Source: Flavobacteriaceae bacterium GF1
GTDB taxonomy: Bacteria > Bacteroidota > Bacteroidia > Flavobacteriales > Flavobacteriaceae
Direction: 5' to 3'
DNA: 64,000 bases
Assembly (NCBI GenBank): GCA_009797885.1
Contig: WNKP01000012.1
Span: 62,001-126,000, forward strand
This document shows, in pieces, positions 36,235-45,738 of the stretch (the first letter of the stretch is position 1; each line of letters begins with the position of its first letter). The notes beneath the pieces are model-generated. The model searched no databases, was not told where the DNA came from, and worked only from the letters and a program-made list of their open reading frames with translations. Position numbers and translations under genes: made by a program.

Positions 36235-38788
36235 AGCTCAATTCCTTACGAAGCACCACCAAAGGTGAACTTTGTACCACGGTACGGCTGTTCAACAATC
36301 CAATAAGAAGTACCAGAGCAGTAATACCGGGCAAAACCAAAACGAAAGGCGCCAATGAGGGTACAAAAGGGGTTTCAAAAACAAATTGGGCCAATAAAAA
36401 GCTGCCCAAAAGTGCCAGCACAATTCCCATGGCACTACCCAAAAAGCCCAGGTACAGATATTCCAAGGCTGTAATTTTCAAGATTTGCCGGTCCTTGGCC
36501 CCCAGGGTACGTAGCAGCACGCTCTCCTTCATACGTTGGTATTTACTGGTCCTTACCGACCCAATGAGTACAATGATTCCCGTAAGGATGCTAAAGAACG
36601 CCATGAAGTTGATGACCCATGAAATTTTATTCAAAATATCCTCAATGACCGTAATCACCTGCCGCAAATCAATGATGGATACCGTTGGGAAGAGTCGCAC
36701 CAATTGACGCTGTAATTTGGCCGAGCTGATGGCATCTGGGGTATAGGTGGTCAAAACATGAAATTGGGGTGCGTTTTCCAGAACACCTGAGGGGAACAAA
36801 ATCGAAAAATTAATTTGCATCCTGGCCCAGTCCACCTCCCGCAAGTGCGCCACAATTGTCTTCATGAGTACTCCCTGGACATTAAATACAATGATATCCC
36901 CCACGGCTACCTCGGCATCATCGGCCACATTTTGCGCCAAGGAAATCGGGATGTATCCCTCCTTTTGAATTTTAGCAGGCCAATCCCCACCCTTTGTGGT
37001 TTCCGAAGCTATTAATGAATCCCGATATGTAACCCGAAATTCGTGGTGCAATACCCATGAATTCATAGTCGAGGTAGTGTCCAAAATAATCTCGCGAACG
37101 GCCTTTTCCTTTATCTGTTGCATTCGCATCGTAATGATGGGAATATTGTTCAACACCTCCCTGCCAGAGTCGGAAATACTGGCCACTGCAGCCTCACGCT
37201 GCTCCGTCTGCACATCCATTAGAATAAGATTGGGTGTTTGGGAAGACGTTTCCAATGACGTTCGTGCCAACAGGATATCTTTGGTGAAGTACAATGTACT
37301 GATCAGGAACGTGCCCACCCCAATGGCCAAAATCAATACCGTGGTTTGATTGTTGGGGCGATATAGGTTCAATAAGCTTTGCCTTGCCGTAAACCCCCAG
37401 GAAACTGGGAAAAACCGCTTGATGAGCCGCATAAAAAATGCTGCCAAACCACCCAGCACGGCAAAAACGACCAAAATTGCCAATACAAAGAAAAAAGCAT
37501 ATATCGCGTCGCCCAATAGCCAGAAGGCAAAGGCAAATACAAAGATCAGGATTGCCGTAAAAACCAAAATCATGGGACCTCGGGACTTTTTGGGCAAGTC
37601 TTCCTCAACCCGCAATACCTGCAAGGGAGAAACGTACCATGTTCCCAAAAGAGGGGTCAGGGCAAACAAAACGGACATCAGGACCCCTAAAACCAGACCA
37701 ATCAAAATAGCACCCAAAGCAAGGCTGATCTCCACATCGAACGGAAGGAAATCCCTTAGAAGGAGCGGAAAGGTCTGCTGTAGTGCCAGTCCTGCCAATA
37801 CCCCCATTAACCCACCCAAGAATCCCATTCCGGCTATTTGTATCAAAAAGATGAGAAAGGTTTGTTTTCTGGTGGCCCCAATACATTTCAACACCGCTAC
37901 GGAGCGTAATTTTTCCTTGATATGGATATGAACGGAACTGGCAATACCCACACAGCCCAATAATAACGCAATAAAAGCGACCAGATTCAGGAATTTACCA
38001 AAGTTATCATAACTCCTACCCAATCGCTGCCCAGTTGAAACATGGGTATCCAAATCTGCATTCTCGGCGTCCAGCAAGGGATCGACGAGTTTATCCAATT
38101 CCTTAAGGTCCTGATCCTCTTTGGCCACAAAATAATAATCATAGCCCACCCTACTCCCGGTCTGAATAAGACCCGTTTCGTCCACCATGCGCTCCGGTAT
38201 CCACACGGGTGGGGCTATGGAGGCACCAACACCCCCCGTCCCAGGTGCAGAGATCAGTTCCCCTACAATGGGGAACAAAACGTTCCCAATCTTGATACTA
38301 TCCCCAAGCTTTGCATCGAACTGTAACATTAAAGTGGCATCCACGAGGGCCCCTTCTTTTTCCTGATAGGATGTAGCCGCCGAGATGGGCTGTGTCTCCA
38401 ATTCCCCGTAAAAAGGATAGGCGCCTTGCACACCTTTTACCCCAATTAATCGGGCATCCCCTGTTTTTGGGAAAAGTCCCATAGAGGGAAAATTAATGGC
38501 CTTTGCCTGCGCCCCACCCAGGGAATCCATAATGGCCAGGACCCTTTCATTGGCAGGTTGGTTACTGTCAATTAGAAAGTCCGCCCCCATTAAGGCCTTG
38601 GATTGCAAGGTAATGTTCTCCTTGAGGTTGGCACTGAAGGATTGTATGGACACCACAGCTGCAATTCCCAGGATTATTGAGCCCATAAAAAGCAACAATC
38701 GTTTCCCACTGGCCCTGCTGTCCCGCCAGGCCATCCTAAAAAGCCATTGCCAGCCCGATTTTGATCTGATGGGTTTATCTAAATTCAC
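36233..38788 (-). CDS. FtsX-type ABC transporter permease (YbbP-like)
   Basis: 851 residues with an N-terminal membrane helix, a large periplasmic MacB-type domain (ESIQSFSANLKENI region onward), and about ten membrane helices arranged as two FtsX units (LVAFIALLLGCVGIASSVHI; FSILTGIIVLIGSVRTSKYQ). The order fits YbbP/LolC-like permeases. ATG at 38788 overlaps the upstream ATPase stop by 4 bp, so translation is coupled. With the divergent SGNH esterase the locus mirrors E. coli ybbA-ybbP/tesA. Probably moves lipid-like or envelope substrates; not proven. Confidence 0.88.
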   Translation of the reverse strand: MNLDKPIRSKSGWQWLFRMAWRDSRASGKRLLLFMGSIILGIAAVVSIQSFSANLKENITLQSKALMGADFLIDSNQPANERVLAIMDSLGGAQAKAINFPSMGLFPKTGDARLIGVKGVQGAYPFYGELETQPISAATSYQEKEGALVDATLMLQFDAKLGDSIKIGNVLFPIVGELISAPGTGGVGASIAPPVWIPERMVDETGLIQTGSRVGYDYYFVAKEDQDLKELDKLVDPLLDAENADLDTHVSTGQRLGRSYDNFGKFLNLVAFIALLLGCVGIASSVHIHIKEKLRSVAVLKCIGATRKQTFLIFLIQIAGMGFLGGLMGVLAGLALQQTFPLLLRDFLPFDVEISLALGAILIGLVLGVLMSVLFALTPLLGTWYVSPLQVLRVEEDLPKKSRGPMILVFTAILIFVFAFAFWLLGDAIYAFFFVLAILVVFAVLGGLAAFFMRLIKRFFPVSWGFTARQSLLNLYRPNNQTTVLILAIGVGTFLISTLYFTKDILLARTSLETSSQTPNLILMDVQTEQREAAVASISDSGREVLNNIPIITMRMQQIKEKAVREIILDTTSTMNSWVLHHEFRVTYRDSLIASETTKGGDWPAKIQKEGYIPISLAQNVADDAEVAVGDIIVFNVQGVLMKTIVAHLREVDWARMQINFSILFPSGVLENAPQFHVLTTYTPDAISSAKLQRQLVRLFPTVSIIDLRQVITVIEDILNKISWVINFMAFFSILTGIIVLIGSVRTSKYQRMKESVLLRTLGAKDRQILKITALEYLYLGFLGSAMGIVLALLGSFLLAQFVFETPFVPSLAPFVLVLPGITALVLLIGLLNSRTVVQSSPLVVLRKELS

Positions 38789-39474
38789 ACCGATGCCGTT
38801 AACTCATTAGAAAACACTTTGCCGCCCTTTAAACGTAAAATTCGTTGGTTGCGACGTGCCAATTCCATGTCATGGGTCACAATGACCAAGGTAGTTCCCG
38901 CTTCTTCATTGAGTTCAAAGAGCAATTTCACCACCTTGTCACCCGTTTCTTGATCTAGATTACCTGTAGGTTCATCTGCAAAGAGAATGGAGGGCTTGGC
39001 GGAAAAGGCCCTTGCCAGGGCAACCCGTTGTTGTTCCCCGCCGGATAGTTGCGAAGGATAGTGATGGAATCGATTCTTAAGACCCACCTTGTCCAAAAGT
39101 TCCATTCCAATGGAGCCAGGGTTTTTAATACCCTGTAATTCCAAGGGAACCACTACATTTTCAAGGGCACTTAGAGTAGGTAACAACTGAAAGTTTTGGA
39201 AAATGAACCCTACTTCTTGATTCCGCAATAGGGCCAATCCGTCCTCAGTCAAACCCCCTAAATCCCGACCGCAAAGTTCAACGGTACCGGTATCCGGTCG
39301 GTCCAATCCGGCACAAAGGCCCAGTAACGTGGTCTTTCCGCTTCCGGAAGGTCCCACAATGGCAAAGGTTTCCCCTTCATTTATGCTAAAGGAGACATCC
39401 TCAAGAACGGTTAATTCTTTGGAACCACTGGTATAGCTCTTCCCAAGATGACTCACGTTTAATATCTTTGACAT
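38785..39474 (-). CDS. ABC transporter ATP-binding protein (YbbA/LolD-like)
   Basis: About 229 residues from [14 protein letters not shown]. Walker [15 protein letters not shown]-loop [12 protein letters not shown], signature [14 protein letters not shown] and Walker [13 protein letters not shown] are all intact. The GNLD and the permease type place it in the MacB/LolD/YbbA group. An in-frame extension upstream (to 39516) is less likely because conserved sequence begins at MSKIL. It is the first gene of the two-gene operon, divergent from the esterase gene over about 70 bp. Confidence 0.92.
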   Translation of the reverse strand: MSKILNVSHLGKSYTSGSKELTVLEDVSFSINEGETFAIVGPSGSGKTTLLGLCAGLDRPDTGTVELCGRDLGGLTEDGLALLRNQEVGFIFQNFQLLPTLSALENVVVPLELQGIKNPGSIGMELLDKVGLKNRFHHYPSQLSGGEQQRVALARAFSAKPSILFADEPTGNLDQETGDKVVKLLFELNEEAGTTLVIVTHDMELARRNQRILRLKGGKVFSNELTASV

Positions 39475-39544
39475 AGCTGTTTTATTTCCATTCGGATAAA
39501 ATGGGAAAATAGGCAAATGATTTCGATTTTTACATTCAAGTACT

Positions 39545-40234
39545 ATGCGTAGCCTCTTAAAATTTCGTTATTTTTTTCTGCTTCTTCTCTTTGTGCACTG
39601 CAAGGAAGCACCAAAGTCAATTCAGGGTTCCCCCGTATCCGAAAGTGATGGGGAAAATGCTGAAATACCAGGGAATGAAGGTGAACAGGTTATCTTGTTT
39701 TTTGGGGATAGCCTCACGGCAGGTTATGGCATTGAACTGGAGGAAGCGTTTCCGGCACTTATCCAACAACGTTTGGATTCCCTTAATTTGGCCTACACCG
39801 TAATCAATTCGGGATTGAGTGGGGAGACCACTTCGGGGGGGTTGAATAGAATCAATTGGGTCATCAACCAAAAAGTAGATGTATTTGTACTGGAATTAGG
39901 AGCAAATGATGGGCTAAGGGGTATCCCCCTTGCCCAAACCAGGAGTAATCTACAAGCAATCATCGACTATGTAAAAAAGAAGGATCCGGAGACCATAATT
40001 GTTCTTGCGGGGATGCAGATTCCACCCAATATGGGTCCGGAATACACCAGTGAGTTCCGAAGCATCTTTCCAGAGTTGGCCCAAAAAAACCAAATTCCAC
40101 TTATTCCCTTTTTGTTGGAGGGAGTGGCGGGGATACCTGAACTGAACCTGGAGGATGGTATCCATCCCACCCCCGAAGGTCACAAACTGGTTCGGGAAAA
40201 CGTTTGGGCGGTGATGAAAGATGTCCTTAAATAA
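39545..40234 (+). CDS. SGNH/GDSL esterase, TesA-like lipoprotein
   Basis: 229 residues. The start MRSLLKFRYFFLLLLFVHC is a lipoprotein signal. SGNH blocks: FFGDSLTAGYG (Ser), INSGLSGETTSGG (Gly), ELGANDGLRG (Asn), and DGIHPTPEGH (Asp, His). The order and spacing are those of E. coli TesA (thioesterase I/lysophospholipase L1/arylesterase). Its divergent position beside a YbbA-YbbP-like ABC pair is the same as in enterobacteria, implying a linked role in lipid handling. Anchored in the envelope. Confidence 0.9.
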   Translation: MRSLLKFRYFFLLLLFVHCKEAPKSIQGSPVSESDGENAEIPGNEGEQVILFFGDSLTAGYGIELEEAFPALIQQRLDSLNLAYTVINSGLSGETTSGGLNRINWVINQKVDVFVLELGANDGLRGIPLAQTRSNLQAIIDYVKKKDPETIIVLAGMQIPPNMGPEYTSEFRSIFPELAQKNQIPLIPFLLEGVAGIPELNLEDGIHPTPEGHKLVRENVWAVMKDVLK

Positions 40235-40268
40235 AGCTTCATCCAAGCAAAAGTCAAAAAAACATCAG

Positions 40269-40829
40269 ATGGATCATACTACCGGACTTCTTCTAGTTGA
40301 CATTCAAAAGGGACTGGACGATTGGGAATTCTATGGCGGAAACAGGAACAATTTGACCGCAGAGGAAAATGCATCAAAGATTTTGCAAGCCTGGCGTGAA
40401 AGGGCTTGGCCCGTCTTTCATGTTCAACATAGTTCCATGAACCCAGAATCCCCTTTACACGCCTCAAAACCCGGTTTTCAAATCAAGGAAGAGGTGATGC
40501 CCCTGGCCAATGAGCCGGTAATCACAAAAAATGTAAACAGCGCCTTTATTGGAACGGATTTGGAACAACGCCTGAAGGAAATGGGAATCAATACCTTGAT
40601 TATAGTTGGTCTAACCACCAATCATTGTATTTCTACAACCACCAGAATGGCCTCAAATCTCGGGTTCCAAACGTATCTGGTATCAGACGCTACGGCGACC
40701 TTTGATAGAAAGGGATTGGATGGCGGCATTTTCGAAGCCGAGTTGATTCACCAAACCTGTTTGGCAAACCTGAATGAAGAATTTGCAACGATAGTAAGCA
40801 CGGAAGGGTTACTTCATACAATGGCATAA
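40269..40829 (+). CDS. Cysteine hydrolase, isochorismatase family
   Basis: 186 residues from MDHTTGLLLVDIQKG; the upstream in-frame extension would overlap the esterase. Catalytic residues: Asp in LLVDIQKGL, Lys in VITKNVNSAFIG, Cys in LTTNHCISTTTRMA with the cis-peptide region before it. Family members hydrolyse nicotinamide, isochorismate, or N-carbamoyl compounds; substrate unknown. Cytosolic. Terminator follows. Confidence 0.87.
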   Translation: MDHTTGLLLVDIQKGLDDWEFYGGNRNNLTAEENASKILQAWRERAWPVFHVQHSSMNPESPLHASKPGFQIKEEVMPLANEPVITKNVNSAFIGTDLEQRLKEMGINTLIIVGLTTNHCISTTTRMASNLGFQTYLVSDATATFDRKGLDGGIFEAELIHQTCLANLNEEFATIVSTEGLLHTMA

Positions 40830-40860
40830 AAAAAACCACCCCAAATACTTCGGGGCGGCT
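40828..40860 (-). terminator. Terminator between convergent genes
   Basis: The hairpin CCACCCC-AAATACTT-CGGGGCGG (one A/C mismatch in the stem) is followed on the minus strand by eight T residues, best placed to end the OmpW-like gene; it may also act weakly on the plus strand. Confidence 0.75.
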
Positions 40861-40882
40861 TCTTTCTCTATCTGAACAAAAC

Positions 40883-41530
40883 CTAAAGCTTAATACCTAC
40901 GCCAAATCCAAAAATCCATGGATTAATGTCCACATCGGCATTAACGGTTGCCCCCAGGGCCGTGGTAGCATCAACGGTTGCATCCGTGCCCAGGAACAGT
41001 TTTTTTACGTCAACGTTCAAAAACCATTTGTCGCTTAACATAAAATCAAATCCTCCCTGGAGCGCAAATCCCACGGAGGCGTCATACTCAACATCATCCG
41101 CAGTAGGACCTTCATCCACATTATAAAACAAGGTTAGATTTGGTCCGGCTCCTACATAAGGGACAAAGTTCCCTCCCGTGAAATGGTATTGTGCAGTCAA
41201 TGTTGGGGGTAATAACCATACACTTCCTAGATCAATATCACCTGCATTCGTACCAACAGCTTCAACGTCATGTTTGGCAGTGGCCAAAATAAGCTCCACC
41301 GACCAATTCTTATCAAAGAAATACGTAATGTCAAATTCCGGAACAACCGCAGTGGAAATGGACACGTCACCACCAATGGCTTCGATATCCGCACTCTCAT
41401 CCGGGGTAACCACGATTCCCCTTAGTCTAAACTGCCATTTACTGAAATCCCCGTCCGTACTGGTATCCTGGGCAGTAAGGCTTGAAAAGACCAATAGTGC
41501 TGGCAACAAAAAAATAACTACTCTTTTCAT
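40883..41530 (-). CDS. OmpW-like outer membrane protein
   Basis: 215 residues with signal peptide MKRVVIFLLPALLVFSSLTAQ. The body follows the OmpW pattern: an early WQFRLRGIVVTPDES strand, STAVVPEFDITYFFDKNWSV, LLPPTLTAQYHF with PYVGAGPNLTLFY, and a C-terminal strand INPWIFGFGVGIKL. OmpW is an 8-stranded barrel with a hydrophobic channel. Acidic surface turns (DGD, DES, DEG) are consistent with a marine lifestyle. Single-gene transcript with terminator downstream. Confidence 0.9.
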   Translation of the reverse strand: MKRVVIFLLPALLVFSSLTAQDTSTDGDFSKWQFRLRGIVVTPDESADIEAIGGDVSISTAVVPEFDITYFFDKNWSVELILATAKHDVEAVGTNAGDIDLGSVWLLPPTLTAQYHFTGGNFVPYVGAGPNLTLFYNVDEGPTADDVEYDASVGFALQGGFDFMLSDKWFLNVDVKKLFLGTDATVDATTALGATVNADVDINPWIFGFGVGIKL

Positions 41531-41813
41531 GTATTATATTTTAGAATTGGGCAAATCTAAAATTGGCCCAACAAAGAAAATATGACGCATATCATTGTTA
41601 ATTAACCCGGTTTTGTATACCAATTTAGGGTTGCCCCCAGTTGCTGCCAATGAATACCAGATGAAGGTGAATAGCATTGGCCGGTCAGGCTGGGAATAGC
41701 AATACCATTTCCAACAACTTTTTGAACAGGGAAGGTTTTGAATGTTGGTATTCAGTTTGGATGAAAGTCCAAAGGCAAAGCATCGACAAAGTTGAAGAAC
41801 CAAAGGTCAAGAA

Positions 41814-42629
41814 GTGGGAAGAGGCATCAAAAATACAGTTTCAGGATTCCCTATTTTACTAATGGTCTCGGTATTGTTGTTCGGTTGCCATGAAGTTAAA
41901 GAGGTGCGTTCAGGGCATTTTTCAAGTCCCCAAACGGATTTTGCGGAACTTTCGATGGAGTTCTTACAGCAGATCAAAGCAGGGAAGGATACACAATCAA
42001 TACAGGACCGATTGGCAAAAACCTCCATAGTGTCCCTCAAAAACAATCTCAAAACGGATGCACAACGGTTCGCCTTTTGGATCAATGTTTATAATGCCTA
42101 TATTCTCGTCATATTGCGGGAACATCCCGAATACTACGATGACCGAAGCGATTTTTTTTCCAGGGAGCAGATTCCAATCGCAGGGGAAAAAGTGTCCTTT
42201 GCTACCATTGAACACGGCATTCTCAGAAGATCCCAATGGGATAAGGGTTTGGGGTATGTAAGAAAGTGGTTTCCCAGCAAATTTGAACGGAAGCTTCGTG
42301 TAGAAAAAAAGGATTATCGTGTCCATTTTGCACTTAACTGCGGTGCTAAGGACTGCCCCCCGGTTGCCCTTTATACACCTGAACGTATTGAAGGGCAGCT
42401 TACCAAGGGAACGGACCTATACCTTAGACGTACCACCGAATACGATGCCTCCCAAAACAAAGTCAAGGTTACCGCTTTGTTCAGTTGGTTCAGGGGGGAT
42501 TTCGGTGGCAAAAGTGGGGTCAAAAAACTATTGGAATCCCATGACCTTGTACCCTCTGCAAAAAAAGTGAAACTCCATTATAAAAATTACGACTGGACAT
42601 TGGATCTGGATAATTTTATTGAACTGTAA
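41814..42629 (+). CDS. DUF547 lipoprotein
   Basis: 271 residues if started at the GTG at 41814, which gives a basic N-terminus then PILLMVSVLLFGC (lipobox); an ATG at 41862 is the alternative but leaves little signal. The core FAFWINVYNAYILVILREHP, ATIEHGILRR, DYRVHFALNCGAKDCPPV and FSWFRGDFGG is DUF547, a widespread domain with conserved Asn/His/Cys and a papain-like suspicion but no proven activity. Envelope anchored. Confidence 0.82.
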   Translation: MGRGIKNTVSGFPILLMVSVLLFGCHEVKEVRSGHFSSPQTDFAELSMEFLQQIKAGKDTQSIQDRLAKTSIVSLKNNLKTDAQRFAFWINVYNAYILVILREHPEYYDDRSDFFSREQIPIAGEKVSFATIEHGILRRSQWDKGLGYVRKWFPSKFERKLRVEKKDYRVHFALNCGAKDCPPVALYTPERIEGQLTKGTDLYLRRTTEYDASQNKVKVTALFSWFRGDFGGKSGVKKLLESHDLVPSAKKVKLHYKNYDWTLDLDNFIEL

Positions 42630-42705
42630 ACTTGTTAAAAAAAAATTGGCAACATCGTTCAGAGGGTAGAAATTAAAGGTACTTTCGTAGTAAATTTCTT
42701 AGACC

Positions 42706-43893
42706 GTGAATCCTTCGGCCTCAGGGTGGATCAACAAGTTTGGGCACATCAGTACCAGCGGTAACGCCAAGTATACCAGTTACGAAGCACTTTACCATGA
42801 TTTACTGAAAAACGGATTTATTTATGGCGTCCACCTATCCGTCCCCGCATTCATAGAGACCGAGCATCCTTATACCGAGGACGAGGTGGCCAAAACCAAC
42901 CTGTTGACAGCCCTATATTTTTCCTATGTTTTTGAAACTGGGAAAGATGATTTTAACACTTTTGTTGAAACGGTCTTTGAATATTATACCTCCTTGGAGG
43001 TGGGCAAGATTTCTTTCTTGAACAAAATCCTGAGCGGAAAAAAAACCGAATCCCAACTGGAAAAATTACTGGATTCACGAATTTACCTCAACGGAAGTGC
43101 CTTTAACCGTGCCTTTGGCAACAGCCTGACCAACTCCTTGCTCTATGTTGATATCCTTATTTTTAGGAGGTATCTTCAAGACCATGCCGACCTTATTTCG
43201 CATGCCCAGCTGCTGGAATATGTAACCATCAACATTGGGTACCAGGCACTCAACTCCAAGGAAATACAGGAAAGTGATGCCAAATTAATGCAGCTACTGG
43301 CCTCCTCATTGACCTATGTTGATTTAAATGAGGCACGTTTTAGGGAAAGCCATACCCAACTTCTGCAGCAACATTTTAATAGCTGCGAAAAGGATTACCT
43401 CATGGATATTGCCTGCTTGACCGTTTGGGAAGATGCCAATCTGGAGCTAAAGGAATCCACCTTTATTCACGAGATTGGATCTGTACTGGGCAAGGGTCCA
43501 AATGACATAAATACCGCGCTGAAAAACGTGATGGATTTCTTCGATAAAAACAAGGAAAAAATTCCCTATTTAAAGGATGCCAATTTAGCCTCAAAATTTT
43601 ACGAAGGCATGACAAAAAATGTCAGCAAATTAATTTTGAGAAACAGCAAACGGCTCAAAAAGGAACTTTCGGAAAGTAGGGAATTGGTTGCGCTATTGAC
43701 CAAGTCGGCAACTCAGGATCTTAGTTCCGAAGAACGGAAAAAAATTCAACAACAGCTTCTGGATATTTTTAAGACCATCCCTTCCCTGGCCATTTTTATG
43801 TTACCTGGGGGAGCGGTGCTATTGCCAATTTTTATTAAATTAATCCCTAAGTTGTTGCCCTCTGCTTTTGACGACAACAGAGTGGAGGACTAA
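42706..43893 (+). CDS. LETM1-related protein
   Basis: 395 residues, starting at a GTG codon region MNPSASGWINKFGHISTSG. Mostly helical. The C-terminal SLAIFMLPGGAVLLPIFIKL plus IPKLLPSAF matches the hydrophobic core of mitochondrial LETM1, and Bacteroidota copies are annotated LETM1-related biofilm-associated protein. A predicted coiled region (ILRNSKRLKKELSESRELVA) comes just before. The cellular role in bacteria is unsettled; ion homeostasis is an analogy. Single gene, with a possible bidirectional terminator behind it. Confidence 0.8.
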   Translation: MNPSASGWINKFGHISTSGNAKYTSYEALYHDLLKNGFIYGVHLSVPAFIETEHPYTEDEVAKTNLLTALYFSYVFETGKDDFNTFVETVFEYYTSLEVGKISFLNKILSGKKTESQLEKLLDSRIYLNGSAFNRAFGNSLTNSLLYVDILIFRRYLQDHADLISHAQLLEYVTINIGYQALNSKEIQESDAKLMQLLASSLTYVDLNEARFRESHTQLLQQHFNSCEKDYLMDIACLTVWEDANLELKESTFIHEIGSVLGKGPNDINTALKNVMDFFDKNKEKIPYLKDANLASKFYEGMTKNVSKLILRNSKRLKKELSESRELVALLTKSATQDLSSEERKKIQQQLLDIFKTIPSLAIFMLPGGAVLLPIFIKLIPKLLPSAFDDNRVED

Positions 43894-43909
43894 AGGCCGA
43901 AAATCAACT

Positions 43910-43968
43910 AAAAAGCTGGTATAAGAAAAATCTATGATTAAATTCAATTATCTGTTTACCAGTTTTTT
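43910..43968. terminator. Possible bidirectional terminator
   Basis: Between the convergent LETM1-related gene and the response regulator gene: AAAAAGCTGGTA (43910-43921) pairs with TACCAGTTTTTT (43957-43968) with one bulge, a long 35-nt loop and T/A runs on both sides. The loop is long for an efficient terminator. Confidence 0.45.
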
Positions 43969-43976
43969 AATATATT

Positions 43977-44732
43977 TTATTCCAACCAAAGCTTAAAGTC
44001 CTTAACACGTTCCCTACTTACAATGATTTCCTGCTCTTTAAAGGTATTCATTTTAATTTGAAGACGCGAATTGGTGTAGGATATGATGTCTTTGATGTGA
44101 TTGATGTTCACATAAAATTTGCGGCTCACCCTAAAAAAAGTTTTGGGTGACAACTCCCCTTCCAGGTTTTCGAGAGTAGTGTCCAAAAGATAATTTCTAC
44201 CATCAACGGTTGCGGCATAGGTCCCTTTGTTCTCACTGTAAAAGCATTCCACTTCATCCGAATTAATGATTTTTAGGTGCTGCCCCACCCTTACCGTAAA
44301 TCGTTTTTTATACTCCCGTTCCACAGGGTTCACCAACAGCTTTTTAATGTCCTCAAAATCAACGGAAATTTTCTCTTTTTCGGGCCTGAATTCCCGGTAT
44401 TGTTTTACGGCTTTTTCAAGCTCTTCATCATCAATGGGTTTCAACAGATAATCAATGCTATTTAACTTGAATGCCTGGAGTGCATATTCATCATAGGCGG
44501 TGGTAAAAATAATGGCGCTCTTAATGTTCACCATATCAAAAATCTCAAACGAAAGTCCGTCCGAAAGTTGGATATCCAAAAAAATGAGATCGGGATGCTC
44601 GTTGTTCTGAAACCATTCAATGGATTCTTCAACGGAATGCAATAAGGTGGATACTTCCACGTCCAGTTCTTCCAACAATCGGTTTAATCGTCTTGCTGCC
44701 GGTTTTTCGTCTTCTATGATGATGGCCTTCAT
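43977..44732 (-). CDS. LytTR-family response regulator
   Basis: 251 residues from MKAIIIEDEKPAARRL (44732). Receiver domain: acidic pair EDE (7-9), phospho-acceptor Asp53 in LIFLDIQLSDG, TAYDEYA, and the conserved Lys in YLLKPID. From about residue 135 a LytTR DNA-binding domain (KRFTVRVGQHLKIINSDEVE, FFRVSRKFYVNINHI, EIIVSRERVKDFKLWL). LytTR domains bind two direct half-sites about 21 bp apart; such sites occur at 46771, 51039 and 54231. It is last in the 2TM operon, and its partner is very probably the LytS-type kinase at 48984-50306. Confidence 0.92.
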   Translation of the reverse strand: MKAIIIEDEKPAARRLNRLLEELDVEVSTLLHSVEESIEWFQNNEHPDLIFLDIQLSDGLSFEIFDMVNIKSAIIFTTAYDEYALQAFKLNSIDYLLKPIDDEELEKAVKQYREFRPEKEKISVDFEDIKKLLVNPVEREYKKRFTVRVGQHLKIINSDEVECFYSENKGTYAATVDGRNYLLDTTLENLEGELSPKTFFRVSRKFYVNINHIKDIISYTNSRLQIKMNTFKEQEIIVSRERVKDFKLWLE

Positions 44733-44761
44733 ACAAAATGCTTTTGTGCACAATTTAACAA

Positions 44762-45088
44762 TTACTTGTCCTCGTTCAGTATTTTTTGAATCTGTCGTTC
44801 CTCCCATTTCCTAAAAGGGGTATTGCAAAAAACGGATAGGGCATGGATGCCCAACGCAATTCCCCAAATAATGGGAGTTCCCAGCACATTCCAATTGATC
44901 CATTCCAAAAAATCTGTATTTCCAAGGGCTTCCTCACTTAAAAGGACAAACCGTATGCTGCCGGAAAACAGCAACAACACCGCATTTACAATGATATAGA
45001 CCGTCAGGTGCTGGTAAAAGCCCTTTAGGGCATTGACCCTGCTTTTTGCCCTGGCCAATCTTGTGATTTCGTTATTTTGGTTTTTCAT
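44762..45088 (-). CDS. 2TM domain protein (copy 1)
   Basis: 108 residues. Pattern shared with the next five genes: basic helix RLARAKSRVNALKGFYQHLT, two membrane helices (YIIVNAVLLLFSGS; WGIALGIHALSVF), then a basic tail FRKWEERQIQKILNEDK. This is the 2TM family (two transmembrane helices) of Bacteroidota, with no known activity. The first loop is longer than in the others (EEALGNTDFLEWINW). It is immediately upstream of the response regulator gene. Confidence 0.88.
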   Translation of the reverse strand: MKNQNNEITRLARAKSRVNALKGFYQHLTVYIIVNAVLLLFSGSIRFVLLSEEALGNTDFLEWINWNVLGTPIIWGIALGIHALSVFCNTPFRKWEERQIQKILNEDK

Positions 45089-45090
45089 GG

Positions 45091-45420
45091 TTATCGGTAT
45101 TTTTTGGTTTCGTTATTTTCCTTGTCCAAGTACTTTTGGATTTGTCGTTCTTCCCATTTTTTCAGGAAAGGGAGCTTCGCCCTAAAAATATACAGGGTAT
45201 GCACCCCAAGAATCAACAGCCAAATAACTACATGGACATTTACCCAACTAAAATAATAGGCTTCCGTAGGGAATCCATTGGGAAGGACCGAATACAAAAC
45301 ACCACTTTTCAACAAATAAAATAGTCCATTAATGATGATAAACACCTTAATATGCCTATAAAACCCCTTGAGTTCCTTGACCCGCTTTTCTGCACGTTCC
45401 CGTCTGTTTTCAAAATATTC
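45091..45420 (-). CDS. 2TM domain protein (copy 2)
   Basis: 109 residues from MEYFENRRERAEKRV; a longer frame to 45453 would overlap the upstream gene. Motifs KRVKELKGFYRHIKVFIIIN, second helix WLLILGVHTLYIF and tail WEERQIQKYLDKE are as in its neighbours. Stop is 3 bp before the next gene start. Confidence 0.87.
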   Translation of the reverse strand, partial: EYFENRRERAEKRVKELKGFYRHIKVFIIINGLFYLLKSGVLYSVLPNGFPTEAYYFSWVNVHVVIWLLILGVHTLYIFRAKLPFLKKWEERQIQKYLDKENNETKKYR

Positions 45421-45430
45421 CATAGTACTA

Positions 45431-45736
45431 TTATAAGAACCTATCCGCCTCATCCCTATCTTTATCCATATACTTTTTAATTTGGCGCTCTTCCCAGGAT
45501 TTGGAAAACAATAGATTCCAATTAAAGGTTTTTATAGCGTGAAAACCTAGGCCCAAACCCCATAAAAAGGGGGTAAAAAAATGATGAAGCTGCCAAAAGT
45601 TATCGGTATGTTGGGACAGATTTATCAGAATAAAAGTATTGATGATCAGGTATATGGAAAAGTGTATGTAAAACCCTTTGATCTCATCCACACGCTTTTT
45701 TGCCCTTTTTAACTTTTCTTGTTCCAAACTGTCCAT
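45431..45736 (-). CDS. 2TM domain protein (copy 3)
   Basis: 101 residues from MDSLEQEKLKRAKKRVDEIK (45736); an ATG at 45748 would give four more residues and overlap copy 4 by 10 bp. It has IHFSIYLIINTFILINL, WGLGLGFHAIKTF and tail WEERQIKKYMDKDRDEADRFL. Tail acidic at the very end, unlike other copies. Confidence 0.86.
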   Translation of the reverse strand: MDSLEQEKLKRAKKRVDEIKGFYIHFSIYLIINTFILINLSQHTDNFWQLHHFFTPFLWGLGLGFHAIKTFNWNLLFSKSWEERQIKKYMDKDRDEADRFL

Positions 45737-45738
45737 GC

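Noticed and set aside
37350-37931. 193-residue plus-strand frame
   Set aside because: Antisense to membrane segments of the ABC permease; composition (Lys/Thr/Pro-rich) is that of a shadow frame.
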